Source: an uncultured Bacilli bacterium
Lineage (GTDB): Bacteria; Bacillota_I; Bacilli_A; RF39; UBA660
Direction: 5' to 3'
Length of the DNA: 8,538 nt
Assembly: GCA_905236935.1 (NCBI GenBank)
Contig: CAJOQL010000003.1
Location: forward strand, 1-8,538
The notes below the pieces were generated by a model. That model saw nothing but the letters and a program-made list of their open reading frames with translations. It was not told the DNA's origin and ran no database searches. Positions 5,312 through 8,538 of this stretch are shown in pieces; position 1 is the stretch's first letter, and the number at the start of each line of letters is the position of its first letter. A program made the translations under genes and the position numbers.

Positions 5312-7038
5312 TAACTAAAGGGGAACTTATTAATGATAGATATCAAATAATTAAGACAATTGGCGAAGGTGGTATGGCTAATGTTTATTTAGCGTATGAT
5401 ACTATTTTAGAACGTCATGTTGCAGTTAAAGTCTTAAGAGGAGATTTGGCTACTGATGAAAAATTTGTTCGTCGTTTTCAAAGAGAGGCTTTATCTGCTA
5501 GTAGTTTGGCTCACCCTAATATTGTTGAGGTTTATGATGTAGGTGAAGACCATGGTATCTACTATATTGTCATGGAGTATATTGAAGGAAAACACCTAAA
5601 ACAAATATTAAAAAAACGTGGTAAACTTACTTTAAATGAAGTAGTAGATATTATGCTTCAGCTTACTTCAGGAATGGCTTGTGCTCATGATTCATATATA
5701 ATTCATCGTGATATTAAACCTCAAAATATTATGATGCTTGATAATGGGATTATTAAAATAACTGATTTTGGTATTGCTATGGCATTAAATAGTACCCAAT
5801 TAACTCAAACTAATAGTGTTATGGGTAGTGTTCATTATTTACCACCAGAACAAGCAAGTGGTAAGGGTTCTACTATTCAAAGCGATATTTATTCAATGGG
5901 TATTTTAATGTATGAATTACTAACTGGTAATCTTCCATTTAGAGGTGATAATGCAGTTGAAATAGCACTTAAACATTTAAAAGAACCATTTCCTAGTATA
6001 AGAAAAGAACTACCAGATATTCCACAATCTGTAGAAAATATTATTTTAAAAAGTATAGCTAAGAATCCTAAAAATAGATATCCAGATGCTAGAGCAATGT
6101 ATGAAGACTTAAAAACATGTTTAAGTGAAGAAAGAGCTAATGAAGAAAAGTATATCTATAAATATCCAGAGCTTGATGAAAATGAAAAAGCTAAAAGAGA
6201 AAAACAAATTGAAAAGACCATGGAACTATCCAAAGAAGATACAGCTGGTATAGAGGTTAAACAAATAACTAGTAATGATGTAATTGAAAAGAAAAAAGAA
6301 AATAAGGTTTTACTTATTCTTGGGGCTGTACTTGCAGCTTTAGCCGTAGTAACTACTAGTATTGTGCTTCTTTTGCCAAAATTAACTACTACTAAAGATG
6401 TACTTGTTCCAGATGTTTCTGGTAAAACAATGAGTGAGGCAATTGAAATCTTAAATGAAAAAGGTTTAAAAGTATCGGCAGATAAAAGAACGTCACCATC
6501 TGATACTGTAAAAGCAGGTGATGTTGTTAAAACTGATCCATCAGCTGGGCGCACAGTAAAGACGGGATCTAACATCGTAATATATGAATCAACTGGAGAA
6601 AGTACAATAACACTAGATGATTATACTGGTAAAAATTATATTGAAGTTCGAACAATTTTAGAAAAAGTAAATAATTTATTCGTAATAATTGATTATGAAG
6701 AAGTTGAAGATACTAGTGGTGTTGAAGCAGGACAAATCATTAAAACTGTACCTGCTGCTGGAGAAAAAGTTAAAGCAGGAGATACTATAACTTTATATAT
6801 TCCAGATATATCTGATACTTATCCAGATTTTACTGATGGTTCTTATTCTTTAACTGATATTGAGGCATTCTGTGAAAAATATGGCCTTACACTATCTTTG
6901 GAATATCTTCAAACAAATGATTATGAACCAGGAGCCATAATAAAACAAAATAGATCAGTAGGAGTAGATATAATAAGAGGAATGACTCTAAAAATAACTA
7001 TTGCAGAAGAAGAAGACACTGATGTTACAGAAGGATAG
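5308..7038 (+). CDS. prkC: PASTA-domain Ser/Thr protein kinase (PrkC/PknB/Stk1)
   Basis: This membrane-anchored kinase senses muropeptides or lipid II through extracellular PASTA domains and phosphorylates proteins of cell division, wall synthesis and translation. The kinase domain covers about 12-272: glycine loop GEGGMANVY (19-27), ATP lysine K41, alpha-C E60, catalytic HRDIKPQN (133-140, D135), DFG (153-155), a Thr-bearing activation loop (T163, T166, T168) and PPEQ (179-182). A charged juxtamembrane stretch (276-332) precedes one membrane helix (about 333-356). Outside are three PASTA repeats, about 364-428, 431-499 and 502-567, the last least canonical. The 576 residues lie within the family range. 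The start is GTG, sharing GTGA with the prpC stop; the homologue-like N-terminus supports it, and GGTGA at 5300-5304 may serve as a close ribosome site. The overlap implies translational coupling of kinase and phosphatase. Confidence 0.94.
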   Translation: MITKGELINDRYQIIKTIGEGGMANVYLAYDTILERHVAVKVLRGDLATDEKFVRRFQREALSASSLAHPNIVEVYDVGEDHGIYYIVMEYIEGKHLKQILKKRGKLTLNEVVDIMLQLTSGMACAHDSYIIHRDIKPQNIMMLDNGIIKITDFGIAMALNSTQLTQTNSVMGSVHYLPPEQASGKGSTIQSDIYSMGILMYELLTGNLPFRGDNAVEIALKHLKEPFPSIRKELPDIPQSVENIILKSIAKNPKNRYPDARAMYEDLKTCLSEERANEEKYIYKYPELDENEKAKREKQIEKTMELSKEDTAGIEVKQITSNDVIEKKKENKVLLILGAVLAALAVVTTSIVLLLPKLTTTKDVLVPDVSGKTMSEAIEILNEKGLKVSADKRTSPSDTVKAGDVVKTDPSAGRTVKTGSNIVIYESTGESTITLDDYTGKNYIEVRTILEKVNNLFVIIDYEEVEDTSGVEAGQIIKTVPAAGEKVKAGDTITLYIPDISDTYPDFTDGSYSLTDIEAFCEKYGLTLSLEYLQTNDYEPGAIIKQNRSVGVDIIRGMTLKITIAEEEDTDVTEG

Positions 7039-7040
7039 TT

Positions 7041-7880
7041 ATGGAAGGAAAAATTATAAAAATCATTAGCAATCTAATGAGTGTTGAAGCAGGGGATAAA
7101 ATTTATAATTGTAAGCCAAGGGGTAAGTTTTATCATGATAAACTTACCCCTTTAGTTGGCGATAAAGTTATTATTGATGAAGTAAACAATTACATTTTAG
7201 AAATACTACCTAGAAAAAACGTTTTAAGTAGACCCGCTATTGCTAATATAGATGGTTGCATTATTGTAACTAGTTTAAAATTACCAAATTTAAGTTTATT
7301 TTTATTAGATAAAATTTTATCTTTAGTAATTAGTAACAATATTAAACCAATTATTTGCTTTACTAAAAAAGATTTATTAACTAGTGAGGAATTAAAAAGC
7401 GTTCAAAAAATATATGACTATTATAATTCTATTGGCATGCCCGCTATTTACAATGATGAATTAAATAAATTAGATGAGTTAATTAGTGGAATGACTATAG
7501 TTTTAACTGGTCAAACTGGGGCAGGCAAAAGTAGTTTATTAAATAGATTAAATCCGAAATTTAATTTACAAACCAATGAAATAAGCAAAGCACTAGGAAG
7601 AGGAGTTCATACTACAAGACATACTGAGTTTTTTAAATATAAATCTAGCTTAATTGCTGATACACCAGGATTTAGTTCATTAGATTTAAACACTTTAACT
7701 AAAGAAAATATCAGAGATTCTTTTATTGAATTTAATTATGATTGTAAATTTAAAGATTGTTATCATATAAATGAACAAAATTGTAGTGTTAAAAAAAGAG
7801 TGCAAAATAAAGAAATACTTGAAAGTAGATATGAAAACTATTTAAAAATGCTAAATGAAAAAGATAAGAATTATAGATAA
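7041..7880 (+). CDS. rsgA: Ribosome small-subunit assembly GTPase RsgA (YloQ/CpgA)
   Basis: This circularly permuted GTPase checks late 30S subunit maturation near the decoding centre. An N-terminal OB fold (about 1-60, with PRGKF and PLVGDKV) is followed by GTPase motifs in permuted order: G4 TKKD (108-111), G1 GQTGAGKS (157-164), G2 GRGVHTTRH (186-194) and G3 DTPG (207-210). The C-terminal zinc-binding domain has C235-x4-C240-x-H242-x5-C248. At 279 residues it is slightly short for the family but complete. The start has AGAAGGA (7029-7035) five bases before the ATG, overlapping the end of prkC, whose stop is two bases upstream. In B. subtilis the homologue CpgA is phosphorylated by PrkC, which fits the gene order. 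The OB-fold coding region contains an unusually strong inverted repeat (7118-7152). Confidence 0.95.
   Translation: MEGKIIKIISNLMSVEAGDKIYNCKPRGKFYHDKLTPLVGDKVIIDEVNNYILEILPRKNVLSRPAIANIDGCIIVTSLKLPNLSLFLLDKILSLVISNNIKPIICFTKKDLLTSEELKSVQKIYDYYNSIGMPAIYNDELNKLDELISGMTIVLTGQTGAGKSSLLNRLNPKFNLQTNEISKALGRGVHTTRHTEFFKYKSSLIADTPGFSSLDLNTLTKENIRDSFIEFNYDCKFKDCYHINEQNCSVKKRVQNKEILESRYENYLKMLNEKDKNYR
7118..7152. repeat. 13-bp perfect inverted repeat (hairpin) inside rsgA
   Basis: Arms AAGGGGTAAGTTT (7118-7130) and AAACTTACCCCTT (7140-7152) are exact complements around a 9-base centre that itself contains ATCATGAT. It is by far the most stable stem I see in this AT-rich window and is followed by one more T, not a long U-tract. 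It codes for the conserved OB-fold segment PRGKFYHDKLTP. Possible roles are mRNA processing, pausing or protection; none is proven. Confidence 0.8.
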
Positions 7881-7903
7881 TTATTAAGGTTGGTGATAAA
7901 AAA

Positions 7904-8521
7904 ATGAAAGTAGCTGTTTCTTTTATAAAAAGTAATTATAATGAAAAAGAAACTATAGATATAATTAATCAAACATCTTCAGATTATTTACATGTTGATA
8001 TAATGGATGGAATATTTACCAAAAATAAAAATTATGACTTTGAAGATATTGAACTATTTTTAAAAGATAACCATAAGCCATTAGATATTCACTTAATGTG
8101 TGCAAGTCCCAAAGAATATATTGAAGATTATATAAAATTAAAACCAGAAAGAATTTCTTTTCATATTGAAGCAGTTAGTAATCCAGAAAAATTAATTGAT
8201 TATCTTCATGATAATAATATTAAATGTGGGCTTGCTATTAATCCAGATACTAATATTACTAAAATTAAACCTTATTTAAATAAAATAGATTTAGTTTTAG
8301 TAATGAGTGTTTATCCTGGTAAGGGTGGTCAAAAATTTATTATGGAAACTATAACTAAAATAAATGAACTATCTGCACTTAAAGGAAACTTTGAAATAGA
8401 AGTAGATGGTGGAGTTAATAATGAGGTTATTCATCTATTAAAAAAAGTAGATACTGTTGTATCAGGCTCATATATTTGTGAAAGTATAGACTTTGAAGAG
8501 CGCATTAATAAATTAAAATAA
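7904..8521 (+). CDS. rpe: Ribulose-phosphate 3-epimerase
   Basis: This cytosolic TIM-barrel enzyme interconverts D-ribulose 5-phosphate and D-xylulose 5-phosphate in the pentose phosphate pathway. Motifs are in order: substrate-loop S6/S10, LHVDIMDG (29-36, with metal ligands H30 and D32 and neighbouring M34), DIHLM (61-65, H63), ISFHIEA (84-90), GLAINPDT (109-116), VLVMSVYPGKGGQKF (131-145), VDGG (167-170, catalytic D168) and the phosphate-binding SGSY (187-190). At 205 residues it is shorter than the usual 215-220, with the loss between LHVD and DIHLM and at the N-terminus; the usual FVPN reads FTKN. The ribosome site AAGGTTGGTGA (7886-7896) lies seven bases before the ATG. It is last in the operon, 23 bases after rsgA, as in B. 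subtilis. The essential residues are present, so it is probably active. Confidence 0.92.
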   Translation: MKVAVSFIKSNYNEKETIDIINQTSSDYLHVDIMDGIFTKNKNYDFEDIELFLKDNHKPLDIHLMCASPKEYIEDYIKLKPERISFHIEAVSNPEKLIDYLHDNNIKCGLAINPDTNITKIKPYLNKIDLVLVMSVYPGKGGQKFIMETITKINELSALKGNFEIEVDGGVNNEVIHLLKKVDTVVSGSYICESIDFEERINKLK

Positions 8522-8538
8522 AAAGCCCATTTGAACTA
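8522..8538 (+). terminator. Probable first arm of a terminator after rpe, cut by window edge
   Basis: AAAGCCCATTTGAACTA follows the rpe stop directly. AAAGCCCATTT has the composition of an ascending terminator arm; an AAATGGGCTTT partner just outside the window would complete it. Only half is visible, so this is inferred. Confidence 0.4.

Noticed and set aside
6156..6575. 139-codon open frame on the minus strand inside prkC
   Set aside because: It is antisense to the well-supported juxtamembrane, membrane and first PASTA regions, has no ribosome site of note and a low-complexity Ser/Phe product.

Overview
The window is a strongly AT-rich bacterial chromosome segment that uses the standard bacterial code. 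Trp is always TGG, and TGA ends two genes. Gene content and order point to a low-GC Firmicutes/Bacilli-type organism, possibly one of the AT-rich gut lineages near the Mollicutes; this placement is inferred and no rRNA is present to confirm it. The right-hand block rlmN-prpC-prkC-rsgA-rpe is the gene order known from Bacillus subtilis.

Layout. Positions 1-1065 hold the right part of an ISL3-family insertion sequence: a transposase cut by the window's left edge and a candidate right terminal inverted repeat. The element abuts a terminator hairpin (1066-1092) at the 3' end of a small minus-strand gene (1093-1290) for a Gly/Tyr/Asn-rich, single-membrane-segment protein that looks like the YjcZ family. 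A 179-base divergent intergenic region follows, with an extended -10 promoter surrounded by inverted repeats. It drives a plus-strand pair: a CDP-alcohol phosphatidyltransferase (pgsA-like) and an AI-2E-family membrane transporter, closed by a terminator at 3447-3475.

From about 3525 to the end runs a compact five-gene operon: RlmN (23S rRNA/tRNA adenine C2 methyltransferase), a PP2C phosphatase (PrpC/Stp), a PASTA-domain Ser/Thr kinase (PrkC/PknB), the ribosome-assembly GTPase RsgA, and ribulose-phosphate 3-epimerase. The genes overlap or lie a few bases apart, with Shine-Dalgarno sequences inside the preceding gene. The phosphatase and kinase act on the same targets in opposite directions, and in B. 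subtilis RsgA (CpgA) is a known PrkC substrate, so the operon links cell-wall-sensing phosphorylation with ribosome maturation. The window ends inside what looks like the first arm of a terminator after rpe.

I see no CRISPR array, RNA gene, toxin-antitoxin pair, defence island or clearly new system. The points most worth a second look are a 13-bp perfect hairpin inside rsgA with a matching rare-codon signature, the IS inserted exactly at the foot of a terminator, the YjcZ-like gene, and a nearly leaderless start for rlmN.
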